Of a stretch of DNA of 24,672 nt, positions 1 through 7,419 are shown one piece after another. Under the pieces are notes generated by a model that saw nothing but the letters and a program-made list of their open reading frames with translations, was not told the DNA's origin and made no database searches. This DNA comes from CAZQDP01 sp964592375 (lineage in GTDB: Bacteria > Bacillota > Clostridia > RUG12999). The DNA lies in NCBI GenBank assembly GCA_964592375.1, contig CAZQDP010000033.1, positions 1 to 24,672 of the forward strand, written 5' to 3'. Both the position numbers and the translations under genes were made by a program. The number at the start of each line of letters is the position of its first letter. The stretch's first letter is position 1.

Positions 1-47
1 TACTCATTCGTTAGAGGCGTAACTTAAGTGGATAGCATGCAATGTGG

Positions 48-974
48 TTAATTGCCGCAAATCTTCTCAATTGCACGAATACAGTCACTTTTTATCATGT
101 TCTCGCCAATGATATTGATATAGAGCTTCGGTGCATTTTGGATGGGTTTAATTTGGGCTTGACCATCAGTGAACTGGTATTCCACAATGCCATCCGGCGT
201 AGGAATAAACCCTTTGGCACGAATGATTTTGCCCAAGGCGCCGCTGGTAAAGAGCAGGGATAGTTTCTTGATTTGCCCGGGCGTTAGCTGCCGGTCCATA
301 TCTACTCCTATGGCTTTGATGTTTTCATGGCCCGAGGTTTTTTCGGCAATCTGGCTAAGGTTTGGGGTGAAATCCTGCGCGTCACCCAAAAAAATATGGT
401 CGAAGTCCTCCTTATCAAGTTCCAAAAAGTCCTTTAAAATCAGTTGTGCATTGGGATTGCGTTCCCGCAGGCGCTCCTCAATTGAACTGATTTGCTCCGC
501 CGAAATGTCCTTGGATTTGCTCAGTAGCATTGTTCTGCTTTGCCTTACCTGCATGTCAAAAAACAAGCCATATCGCTTCACATCTTTGAGGTAGTGCTTG
601 GCATCAATGATGGTAATCACAGCGCCGATTTGGCATACTTTTGCAATCTGTTCATTCTCTAGCAGTCTGTAAAACTCACTAAGGGTAAACAGACCTGTAG
701 GTTCAATGATAATGCGATCAGGCTGCTGCTGTGCGATGGAAAGCAGTGCATTTTCAAAAGCACCCTTCATGGTACAGCACAAGCAACCATTGGTAATTTC
801 AAACACACTCGCACCTACGGAGGAAAGGGAGGTGCCGTCAATATTTTCAGGCCCAAATTCATTTTCAATAATGACAATTTTTTCAGCAGGGTCCTTGAAT
901 TTCTGAATATACCGCTTGATAAAGGTGGTTTTTCCACTGCCCAAAAATCCTGTAATAATATCTGTTTTGATCAT
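48..974 (-). CDS. COG0523 (CobW/P47K-type) GTP-binding metallochaperone, last gene of the methanol operon
   Basis: 308-aa P-loop GTPase of the COG0523 family, whose members insert or traffic metals (Zn, Co) and are often found beside corrinoid methyltransferases. Visible motifs are Walker A GFLGSGKT (residues 9-16), ENEFG (38-41 region), the metal-binding CxCC (C64, C66, C67) and EPTG (91-94). The C-terminal CobW_C-like part (about 220-308) is short. The usual guanine-specificity NKxD is degenerate here (SKSKD near 152-156). The start at 974 is chosen because AGGGG lies 7 nt upstream; an in-frame start at 1022 would add 16 residues ahead of the usual beginning of the family and has no ribosome site. 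It lies 98 nt downstream of mtaB on the same strand, so it is probably cotranscribed. A role in supplying zinc to MtaB or in corrinoid maintenance is inferred from context. Confidence 0.88.
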   Translation of the reverse strand: MIKTDIITGFLGSGKTTFIKRYIQKFKDPAEKIVIIENEFGPENIDGTSLSSVGASVFEITNGCLCCTMKGAFENALLSIAQQQPDRIIIEPTGLFTLSEFYRLLENEQIAKVCQIGAVITIIDAKHYLKDVKRYGLFFDMQVRQSRTMLLSKSKDISAEQISSIEERLRERNPNAQLILKDFLELDKEDFDHIFLGDAQDFTPNLSQIAEKTSGHENIKAIGVDMDRQLTPGQIKKLSLLFTSGALGKIIRAKGFIPTPDGIVEYQFTDGQAQIKPIQNAPKLYINIIGENMIKSDCIRAIEKICGN

Positions 975-1012
975 AAATAATCCCCTTTTATCCGTTATTG
1001 TACTCGCAAAGA

Positions 1013-1047
1013 ATCTGTCCACCTGTGCGTGGCCTTGGCGGACAGAT
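1013..1047 (-). terminator. Hairpin between mtaB and the CobW-like gene, possible attenuator or weak terminator
   Basis: Read on the minus strand, ATCTGTCC (1047-1040) pairs with GGACAGAT (1020-1013). The stem extends by a G-U and two G-C pairs to 11 bp, with a 13-nt loop. The wobble pair only forms in minus-strand RNA, which agrees with the direction of the operon. The tail (TTCTTTG) is only weakly U-rich, so partial termination or RNA processing is more likely than a full stop. This is an inference from structure alone. Confidence 0.35.
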
Positions 1048-1072
1048 CAATGATTACGCTTCTATTTTGAAC

Positions 1073-2446
1073 TTATAAATCATACTTAGCAGGCACGAAT
1101 TTTTCCGAAGCATTGTTGTCGACCATATCCCTAATGAATTGCTCCTCGCTATCGGCTACGGTGCTTAGTTGGTCTTCCATGATATCTAGATAGCTTTCCT
1201 CTCTGTCTGTAAGAAGGAGCTTATCCTCTGCAAATGCAGTGCGAAGTGCAGCGATCGTTGCATAGGCAGCTGTTTTTGTGCGCTCATATGGCGTTGTTGC
1301 TTTGATGATTTCTTTAGAGAGTGATATAACAACCTCTGGGCTGAGCACATAGGCTTGAGGGTCTAAGCGACTGTCCGACTCTGCAAGATAATCACGCAGT
1401 TTTTCTGCATCACCATGGGCAGCGGCTACATTCATTAGTCTGCAATCATAGGCAAGCTGCTCCATAGAAATCGTTGGTGCCATGCCGCCTAGCAACTTAA
1501 TATTTTGCACGGATTCATTACTCCAAAGGTCGGCTACGCATGCAGCAATATTGCCAACAGGGCTAAGATGTGCGCAAGCACTGGATTTGCCCTCCAGAGA
1601 AAGTGGAATTCCGGTAATCGCTTTTACATAGACACCCTCATAGCCGCAATCTTTATGCGGCCCTACAGCACCTGCCTCCACAGCGGCAAGACTTCTTACT
1701 GCAGTCATCACGCGCACAACGGCAGAGAACACTTTGGGAATAAACCCTCTATCCGCAAGCACCATGGCGGTATTGGCAAAACCGCATGCGGTATCCCCTG
1801 ATGAGATGGTGCCGGTATCGCTCGCAATTTGGGTGATACGAGACCACAGCTTTGACATATCCCGACAGCCAAGTACACCAAGCGCAAACAAGGATTTATC
1901 AAGCTCGCAAAACATGAGTGCATCATCATGAATATCTTTGCCTCCAATGGATTCAATTGCCAGAAAATCCGCACCTTCTTTTGCACAGCCTTCAAAAGTT
2001 TCTATCACCCTATCCCAGTGGCTGCCATGCCACATATGAGGTGAATTTTTGTCCTCGCGAATATCAACAGGAGTGATACGCAGGGCACTTTTCAGTCCAT
2101 GACGTGCTTCATAATCCCACATAATCTCTCGGACGACCTTGGTAATTTCAATGCCCCATTTCGGATTGTATGTTGTGGCAGGCAAAAGCTCAATTTCTGC
2201 AACAAAAGCAGGGACAAAAAGCTCCACCGCACGCTTGCAGGCATCATCAATAATTTGCCTATACTGGCTAAGCACCTCAGGCATGGATTCCTCTGTAATG
2301 AGCATGGTGGGGAGCGTAAAGTTCAGCTCTGGATAAATCTGCCCTCCGCCTATAACAATGCCATTTTTGGTGGTCACAGGTTTTTTTGAAGTGCCATATA
2401 CAAATCCCTTTGTACTCTCATACGCTAAAGTATTAAATGTTTTCAT
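1073..2446 (-). CDS. mtaB: Methanol:corrinoid methyltransferase, MtaB subunit
   Basis: 457-aa zinc enzyme that activates methanol and transfers its methyl group to the Co(I) corrinoid of MtaC, the first step of methanol use in methylotrophic acetogens and methanogens; cytoplasmic. Recognised over its whole length by MtaB-specific blocks such as WHGSHWDRVIETFEGCAKEG, AIESIGGKD, SGDTACGFANTAM and KDCGYEGVY. Likely zinc ligands are E165, C221 and C267, matching the Glu/Cys/Cys set of the Methanosarcina enzyme. Length is normal for the family (about 460). Three starts lie in a row, TTG 2452, ATG 2449 and ATG 2446; AAGGAAG sits 7 nt before the last, so 2446 is preferred and 2449 is possible. It follows mtaC by about 49 nt on the same strand. 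Confidence 0.96.
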   Translation of the reverse strand: MKTFNTLAYESTKGFVYGTSKKPVTTKNGIVIGGGQIYPELNFTLPTMLITEESMPEVLSQYRQIIDDACKRAVELFVPAFVAEIELLPATTYNPKWGIEITKVVREIMWDYEARHGLKSALRITPVDIREDKNSPHMWHGSHWDRVIETFEGCAKEGADFLAIESIGGKDIHDDALMFCELDKSLFALGVLGCRDMSKLWSRITQIASDTGTISSGDTACGFANTAMVLADRGFIPKVFSAVVRVMTAVRSLAAVEAGAVGPHKDCGYEGVYVKAITGIPLSLEGKSSACAHLSPVGNIAACVADLWSNESVQNIKLLGGMAPTISMEQLAYDCRLMNVAAAHGDAEKLRDYLAESDSRLDPQAYVLSPEVVISLSKEIIKATTPYERTKTAAYATIAALRTAFAEDKLLLTDREESYLDIMEDQLSTVADSEEQFIRDMVDNNASEKFVPAKYDL

Positions 2447-2495
2447 CATCAATCTTCCTTTCCATTATTCTATATTTAATCTACAAAATCCTTCA

Positions 2496-3134
2496 TTATT
2501 TTTGATCACAGATAGATAAAGCGACATCTGCACAAGAAGCAGCATCCGGCGTATAATAATCTGCTCCGATAGATTCGCAAAATGCCTGGGTAATGGGAGC
2601 GCCTCCGATCATGATGACGACCTTATCCTTAAGGCCCCTTCGCTCAGCCGCTGCTACAATGTTTTTCATCTCACCCATGGTGGTGGTAAGCAGAGCAGAG
2701 GCGGCAATGATATCTGCATTTTTTTCAATGGCGGCATCAATAAACTTTTCTGCATCCACATCTGTGCCAATATCGATAACCTCAAGTCCTTTACCTTCTA
2801 ACATCATTTTGACCAAATTTTTTCCAATGTCATGCAGGTCACCTTTCACGGTTCCCAGAATGACTGTACCCTTGGGCTTAATTCCGGCACTCACAAGATG
2901 AGGCTTTAGCACTTCAATACCTTTGTTCATGGCTCTTGCAGCAATTAATACTTCAGGAACAAAAACCTCATTTCTCTTAAACTTTCCGCCGATAATGTTC
3001 ATGCCACAGAGCAGACCATCTTCTAAAATTTCTTTTGGTGTAATATTACTGCATAGTGCCTGCTCCACTGCCTGGACGGTTTGCTTTGCATTTCCCTTTT
3101 GAATAAGTTCGCTTATTTGTGATAAGATATCCAT
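2496..3134 (-). CDS. mtaC: Methanol-specific corrinoid protein, MtaC subunit
   Basis: 212-aa corrinoid shuttle protein: it receives the methyl group from MtaB and passes it to a second methyltransferase (MtaA-type, or a tetrahydrofolate-dependent partner in bacteria). An N-terminal helical cap (about 1-85) precedes a Rossmann-type B12-binding domain with the cobalt-ligand motif D99-L-H101-D-I-G104, S147 in the SALLTTT block and the GGAP loop at 178-181. Length is typical. The ATG at 3134 is chosen because AAGGAG lies about 10 nt upstream and the protein then begins as the family does; a longer in-frame start at 3257 would add a hydrophobic N-terminus foreign to MtaC. It is the first gene of the minus-strand unit mtaC-mtaB-cobW. 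Because related corrinoid proteins (MtbC, MttC) look similar, the assignment rests partly on the adjacent mtaB. Confidence 0.94.
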   Translation of the reverse strand: MDILSQISELIQKGNAKQTVQAVEQALCSNITPKEILEDGLLCGMNIIGGKFKRNEVFVPEVLIAARAMNKGIEVLKPHLVSAGIKPKGTVILGTVKGDLHDIGKNLVKMMLEGKGLEVIDIGTDVDAEKFIDAAIEKNADIIAASALLTTTMGEMKNIVAAAERRGLKDKVVIMIGGAPITQAFCESIGADYYTPDAASCADVALSICDQK

Positions 3135-3211
3135 AACACATCCACTCCTTTTATTTTTTTTCTCTTCCGGTGTCTTCAGTATAATCCAAAGTGAGCGCAA
3201 TAATATTGTAG

Positions 3212-3241
3212 AATATATCGAAAAGTATAAAAATATTGCAA
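3212..3241 (-). promoter_or_regulatory. Candidate promoter for mtaC-mtaB-cobW
   Basis: On the minus strand TTGCAA (3241-3236) and TATATT (3217-3212) are 18 nt apart, which would give a leader of roughly 70 nt before the mtaC start at 3134. The whole stretch is AT-rich, so such a match could arise by chance. No operator or riboswitch was recognised in it. Confidence 0.25.
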
Positions 3242-3312
3242 TCCTTACTAAAACCATAGGATATATAAACTATACATTCAGATGAAATATAACAAAAAAC
3301 TCAAAACAGCTA

Positions 3313-3341
3313 TTGAATGACTACCTGAAATGGGTTATAAT
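3313..3341 (+). promoter_or_regulatory. Sigma-A type promoter for the small lipoprotein gene
   Basis: TTGAAT (3313-3318) and a perfect TATAAT (3336-3341) are separated by 17 nt. Transcription should begin near 3348, giving a leader of about 40 nt that carries the GAGGAGG ribosome site before the ATG at 3390. Confidence 0.65.
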
Positions 3342-3389
3342 AGGTCATATAATAATAGCATATTATATTGGGATATTGAGGAGGATATA

Positions 3390-3797
3390 ATGAAAAGAGA
3401 AGCAGTGGTTTTATGTTTGTGTTTATGCCTTGTGGCAACTTGTGGATGTGGTCTTATAAAAAAAGGCCGGAGCAGCACAGCTTTGCCGACTGCTACCATC
3501 GCGGCATCTCCTGCGATATCGCCATGGAGCACGCCAATCGCACAAATGCCAAAAGATGATGTGAGAGTGCAGACAGATAGCGGAACATATGAGGGACTTG
3601 CGGATAACAATTTTTTTGAGGTGAAAATCATTGGCAAGCCGGAAGAGAACGCATCCCAGGTTTTTATGATTACCGATAAGATTAGGGCAAAGTTTGAAAA
3701 TTTGGCGCTGAAAAAGGATGAACAGGTGCTCATTTCATATACGAAAAATCAATTTGGTCAGCTTGTTGTGGAGGAAATCGCGCGAATAAAAAAATAG
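3390..3797 (+). CDS. Small predicted lipoprotein of unknown function
   Basis: 135-aa protein with a short basic N-terminus and a cysteine-rich hydrophobic segment (about residues 5-22) ending in an imperfect lipobox (VATCGC), so it is probably exported and lipid-anchored. A Ser/Thr/Ala/Pro-rich linker (about 28-52) leads to a compact C-terminal region of about 80 residues with alternating hydrophobic pattern that looks beta-rich. I do not recognise a family. The ATG at 3390 follows GAGGAGG; an upstream in-frame ATG at 3330 overlaps the promoter and is rejected. It has its own promoter and a strong terminator, so it appears monocistronic. The 1 to 2 Cys choice for lipidation is uncertain. Confidence 0.75.
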   Translation: MKREAVVLCLCLCLVATCGCGLIKKGRSSTALPTATIAASPAISPWSTPIAQMPKDDVRVQTDSGTYEGLADNNFFEVKIIGKPEENASQVFMITDKIRAKFENLALKKDEQVLISYTKNQFGQLVVEEIARIKK

Positions 3798-3808
3798 ATA
3801 GAAGAAAA

Positions 3809-3855
3809 ATGCTGCAGAAGGTATACGATGCCTTTTGTAGCATGATTATTTTTAT
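3809..3855 (+). terminator. Rho-independent terminator after the lipoprotein gene
   Basis: A 13-bp stem (3809-3821 with 3831-3843; two of the pairs are G-U) encloses a 9-nt loop and is followed by GATTATTTTTAT. It starts 11 nt after the lipoprotein stop codon. The G-U pairs form only in plus-strand RNA, supporting plus-strand function. Confidence 0.8.
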
Positions 3856-4071
3856 AATGACAGACACTCATTGGGATTTTTTATTTACAAGGTATTTTTC
3901 ATGCAAAAGGAATTTGTCACCTCTTCATTGGGCAAACTATGGTGGAAAAGAATAAACTTCACCTGCGTCTGCTTCCTATGCGGCATTTGGTTAGTGCTTC
4001 AAAATCAGCGCAGCGTATATTCTTTCGTTGCATTGTATTTTGCGAAGTGATGAAAAAAGGAGATAAGCTAC
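3856..4071 (+). other. Gene-free leader before the cyclic-di-GMP enzyme
   Basis: About 216 nt with no credible gene. A weak promoter-like pair, TTGTCA near 3914 and TATGGT about 18 nt on, is the best candidate start signal for the downstream gene. GGGCAAAC near 3930 resembles one element of the GEMM cyclic-di-GMP riboswitch, but the companion elements are absent. AAGGAG just before 4072 is the ribosome site of the next gene. Confidence 0.4.
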
Positions 4072-6522
4072 TTGAAGGTAAGTCAAAAAATCGTTGGAAT
4101 TATTATTTTGGTTTCCTTTGTTCTCATCTATCTGGGTAATACCGTGATTGGCACTTTTTTTAATGTGTATTTAACCAATCAGGAAAACAATCAGCTACAA
4201 ACATATATCAATAATTTAACTTCCTTTGTACAAGCAGAACAGACCAAATATCAAAGCATCGCTAAGGATTGGTCTTATTTTGACGACACTTATGAATATA
4301 TTCTTTCCAAAGATACGCAATATGAGATGGACAATTTAAATCAGGAAAACATGGAAGCCTTGCAAATCAATTTGATTATTTTTTTAGATGAGAATAAAGA
4401 GACGGTTCAAAAAGTATATTACGATTTTAATGAAAAACGGTTTGTTCAGCTACCGGATATGCTGATGGAAAAAACAACACAATTTGCGAGGCAAAGCGAA
4501 AGCACGAATGGAATTCTGCTGCACAATCAACAATTCTATTATGTGGCTTCTTCTCCCATTACGGATTCTCGCAGAGAAAAGCCTTCAAGGGGTACGCTCA
4601 TTGTGGGCAAGTTGGTGGATGAAAATGAACACATGGCAATGCAGAGACTCACCAATGGCAATCTTGCTTTTTCTTCCATATATGATTTGGCCGATGAGAC
4701 GGTAGGTTCACTTTTATTACAACAAAAAAATACGATTTGGCCCTTTGTAATTGATAAAGATGAACCGGAAGGCCATCTCACGCTCAGCATACTGATGCCG
4801 AAACAAGATGACACAGAACCTATCGTCCTTCAGCTCAGTATGTATCGTGATATTTATTATACGGGGATTCAAAAGATCACTACCTTTCAGTGGCTGTATT
4901 CTGCTTTTATTGTATTGATTATTCTAAGCCTATATTTGAGTATTTATGTTTTTGTCAACAAACCCATCTATCGACTCAATAAGGCACTAGGTGGTATTGA
5001 TTTTTCCCGCGAGACGCTAAGCAGAATATCGGAAAAAGGAAACGATGAATTTACCCTCATTGCCAGAACCGTTAATCACATGATGCAAAAGATAGAAAAA
5101 GAACAAAGCAATTATAAAAAAAGTGAGTTGCGATCCGAACATGCGCAGGCCATAGGTCACATTGGCAATTGGGAGCTTGACCTTAGCAGCAAAACTGTTT
5201 GGGCATCAAAAGGCGCTATGCAAATATATGGTATATTGCAAGATACAAATGAATTGCCACTGTATATGGTGCAGGAATTAGTGTTGCCTAAATACCGTGA
5301 GCAACTTGACATCGCACTCGCTCATTTGATCTTTAAACAAGACACGTATGAGGTTGAGTACAAAATCAGAAGAATGAGCGATGATCAGGAGCGGTATATT
5401 TATTCAAAAGCGGAGCTGGTAAAAAACAAGGCGGGAGAGGCTTTGACGATAACGGGCATTATTCAAGACATTACAGAGCGGAAAAAGACAGAAGAAGAAA
5501 TGATATACAACAGTTATCACGACAGCTTAACGGGACTATATAATCGAAGATTTTTAGATATGGAAATTGAAAAAATCAATCAGAAGGAGAATGAACCCAT
5601 CTCCATCATTGTGGGTGATGTGAATGGGCTGAAGATCATAAACGATATCTATGGACACAACATGGGCGATGAGCTCTTGATGAGATTTGCCAAAATACTC
5701 AAAAAGCATTGCCGCCCGCAAGACATTATTGCACGCTGGGGCGGAGATGAATTCATTGTTCTCTTGCCAAACACCAATGACGAACAAGCCTTGGAAATCA
5801 CCAGAAAAATGAAGGAAGCCTGCACCACGCAAAATCAAGATACAATGGAAATGTCCATTTCTTTTGGGGTGGATACCAAACAGGATATCGAAACAAAAAT
5901 GAATGATGTGCTCAAAAAAGCAGAAGACGCCATGTACAAAAATAAGTTGCTTGAAACCTCTAGCATGAGAGGCAGAACCATTGAGACATTACTCAATATA
6001 CTCTACGAAAAATACCCGAGAGAAGAAGCCCATTCCAGAAGAGTGAGTGAAATCTGCATGAAAATTGGCAAAACGATGGGGCTATCTGAAACGGATGTCA
6101 AAAGGCTCAAAGCCTTGGGGCTCGTTCATGATATTGGGAAAATTGCCATTGATGAAAAGGTGCTCAATAAACCTGGCAAGCTAACGGATGCCGAAAGAAA
6201 GGAAATCATGCGGCATCCTGAAATTGGATATCGTATTCTAAGCTCAACCAATGAGATGACGGATCTTGCGGAATATATTCTAAGGCACCATGAACGTTTG
6301 GATGGGAAAGGATATCCCGATGGGCAAGGCGCCGAGCAAATACCTTTGATGACCCGTATTTTGAGCATAGCCGATTCATATGATGCCATGACGAGTGAAA
6401 GGCTGTACCGCGGTGCACTCACAAGGGAGGCCGCCGCCGCTGAACTACGCATTAACGCCGGCGGTCAGTTTGATGCTGGAATTGTCGAACTATTTATCAA
6501 AGAATGTTTGGGGGAAGTGTAA
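4072..6522 (+). CDS. Membrane CHASE4-HAMP-PAS-GGDEF-HD-GYP cyclic-di-GMP synthase/phosphodiesterase
   Basis: 816-aa sensor enzyme that can in principle both make and degrade cyclic-di-GMP. Domains in order: membrane segment at about 7-28; extracellular CHASE4-like sensor (about 35-268, with the typical DWSYFDDTYEYI block); second membrane segment (about 274-295); HAMP linker (about 296-345); PAS fold (about 360-470); GGDEF domain (about 478-630) with intact GGDEF at 557-561 and an RxxD inhibitory site (548-551) placed exactly five residues before it; HD-GYP domain (about 636-816) with H686-D687, HHE at 739-741 and GYP at 747-749. The start is TTG at 4072, supported by AAGGAG 9 nt upstream and by the membrane segment directly after it. 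It is separated from its upstream neighbour by a terminator and seems to be a single-gene unit. The signal sensed is unknown. Confidence 0.93.
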   Translation: MKVSQKIVGIIILVSFVLIYLGNTVIGTFFNVYLTNQENNQLQTYINNLTSFVQAEQTKYQSIAKDWSYFDDTYEYILSKDTQYEMDNLNQENMEALQINLIIFLDENKETVQKVYYDFNEKRFVQLPDMLMEKTTQFARQSESTNGILLHNQQFYYVASSPITDSRREKPSRGTLIVGKLVDENEHMAMQRLTNGNLAFSSIYDLADETVGSLLLQQKNTIWPFVIDKDEPEGHLTLSILMPKQDDTEPIVLQLSMYRDIYYTGIQKITTFQWLYSAFIVLIILSLYLSIYVFVNKPIYRLNKALGGIDFSRETLSRISEKGNDEFTLIARTVNHMMQKIEKEQSNYKKSELRSEHAQAIGHIGNWELDLSSKTVWASKGAMQIYGILQDTNELPLYMVQELVLPKYREQLDIALAHLIFKQDTYEVEYKIRRMSDDQERYIYSKAELVKNKAGEALTITGIIQDITERKKTEEEMIYNSYHDSLTGLYNRRFLDMEIEKINQKENEPISIIVGDVNGLKIINDIYGHNMGDELLMRFAKILKKHCRPQDIIARWGGDEFIVLLPNTNDEQALEITRKMKEACTTQNQDTMEMSISFGVDTKQDIETKMNDVLKKAEDAMYKNKLLETSSMRGRTIETLLNILYEKYPREEAHSRRVSEICMKIGKTMGLSETDVKRLKALGLVHDIGKIAIDEKVLNKPGKLTDAERKEIMRHPEIGYRILSSTNEMTDLAEYILRHHERLDGKGYPDGQGAEQIPLMTRILSIADSYDAMTSERLYRGALTREAAAAELRINAGGQFDAGIVELFIKECLGEV

Positions 6523-6527
6523 AGAAA

Positions 6528-6557
6528 GTTGCTATCGGTATGAAAGCTAATAGCAAC
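6528..6557 (+). terminator. Weak hairpin after the GGDEF-HD-GYP gene
   Basis: GTTGCTAT (6528-6535) and ATAGCAAC (6550-6557) form an 8-bp stem with a 14-nt loop, 5 nt after the stop codon. No U-tract follows, so it is at best a weak or factor-dependent terminator. Confidence 0.35.
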
Positions 6558-6626
6558 AGTGCTTCGGGGAAAGTATGGCAAATCTTGATGGATGTGGGGA
6601 AAATACAAAATTAGGGGATAAAACAA

Positions 6627-6655
6627 TTGACTTTACAGATGAAATGTACTAAAAT
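6627..6655 (+). promoter_or_regulatory. Sigma-A type promoter of the oxygen-defence/hydrogenase operon
   Basis: TTGACT (6627-6632) and TAAAAT (6650-6655) are 17 nt apart, the best spacing. Transcription should start near 6662, about 25 nt before the rubrerythrin ATG. No comparable promoter was seen in the short spacers further downstream, so this probably drives the whole set of eight genes. An interrupted palindrome overlaps the -10 box (6647-6662). Confidence 0.65.
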
Positions 6656-6662
6656 AATAGTA
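6647..6662. promoter_or_regulatory. Operator-like interrupted palindrome over the -10 box
   Basis: TACTA and TAGTA are inverted around a 6-nt AT spacer, covering the -10 element. The position suits repression, but the sequence does not match the PerR or Rex consensus I know, and an AT-rich 5-bp repeat could be chance. Confidence 0.2.
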
Positions 6663-6685
6663 TCCGAAGAGAGGGGAGTGAGTAA

Positions 6686-7222
6686 ATGCTAAAAGGAAGT
6701 AAGACAGAAGCAAATTTAAAGGCTGCATTTTCAGGGGAATCCATGGCAAGAAATAAGTATACTTATTTTGCAGCGCAGGCAAGAAAAGAAGGTTATGAGC
6801 AGATTGCTGCTTTTTTTGAAGAAACGGCGATGAACGAAAAAGAGCATGCTAAAATTTGGTTCAAACTCCTAGGGGACGGCGAGATTCCTTGCACTGCCGC
6901 AAACCTTGAAGCTGCCGCATTTGGCGAGCATGAAGAGTGGACGGATATGTATGTGGATTTTGCAAAGACCGCAAAAGAAGAAGGGTTTTCAAATATTGCA
7001 GGACTGTTTGAACGTGTGGCACTCATTGAAAAATCCCATGAAGAGCGTTATCGCAGACTGCTTGCCAATCTTTTGGAGGACAAGGTGTTTGCCAAAGAAG
7101 AGAAGCAGACTTGGGTCTGTGAAAACTGCGGCCAAATCATGTATGGCAATAAAGCACCGGAAAAATGCCCCGTATGTAGCTATCCTAAGGCGTATTTTTC
7201 TATCAAAGCTGATAATTATTAA
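6686..7222 (+). CDS. rbr: Rubrerythrin
   Basis: 178-aa non-haem iron peroxidase of anaerobes that reduces H2O2 to water with electrons from rubredoxin; cytoplasmic. An N-terminal four-helix ferritin-like domain (about 1-135) carries the di-iron ligands in the two ExxH motifs (E51/H54 and E115/H118) with further acidic ligands such as E18 and E84. A C-terminal rubredoxin-like [Fe(SCys)4] domain has C145/C148 and C161/C164. Length and domain order are standard. The start is well set: AGGGGAG lies 8 nt upstream of ATG. First gene of the probable operon, followed by rubredoxin, its likely electron donor. Confidence 0.95.
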   Translation: MLKGSKTEANLKAAFSGESMARNKYTYFAAQARKEGYEQIAAFFEETAMNEKEHAKIWFKLLGDGEIPCTAANLEAAAFGEHEEWTDMYVDFAKTAKEEGFSNIAGLFERVALIEKSHEERYRRLLANLLEDKVFAKEEKQTWVCENCGQIMYGNKAPEKCPVCSYPKAYFSIKADNY

Positions 7223-7257
7223 ACCATAAAAATGAAAAAAAGAAAGGTGGACATGTG

Positions 7258-7419
7258 ATGAAAAAGTATGTATGTACATTATGTGGTTATGAGTATGATC
7301 CTGCTGTAGGAGATCCGGATAATGGAGTTTCGCCCGGCACTGCTTTTGAAGATATTTCGGAGGACTGGGTTTGCCCATTATGCGGTGCGTCAAAGGCCGA
7401 TTTTGAGGTGCAGGAATAA
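7258..7419 (+). CDS. Rubredoxin (53 aa)
   Basis: Classic small rubredoxin, a one-iron electron carrier. It has CTLCG (C6, C9) and CPLCG (C39, C42) plus the conserved YDPAVGDPDNGVSPGTAFED core and DWVCP. In this setting it should pass electrons from the NADH:rubredoxin oxidoreductase encoded immediately after it to the flavodiiron protein and rubrerythrin. The ATG at 7258 has AAAGGTGG 7 nt upstream; a GTG one codon earlier is a poorer choice. The stop codon directly abuts the TTG start of the next gene, which suggests translational coupling. Confidence 0.96.
   Translation: MKKYVCTLCGYEYDPAVGDPDNGVSPGTAFEDISEDWVCPLCGASKADFEVQE

Noticed and set aside
3925..3990. GGGCAAAC as a possible GEMM cyclic-di-GMP riboswitch ahead of the GGDEF-HD-GYP gene
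   Set aside because: The companion GACGCAAAGCC-type element and the second helix of the GEMM fold are absent.
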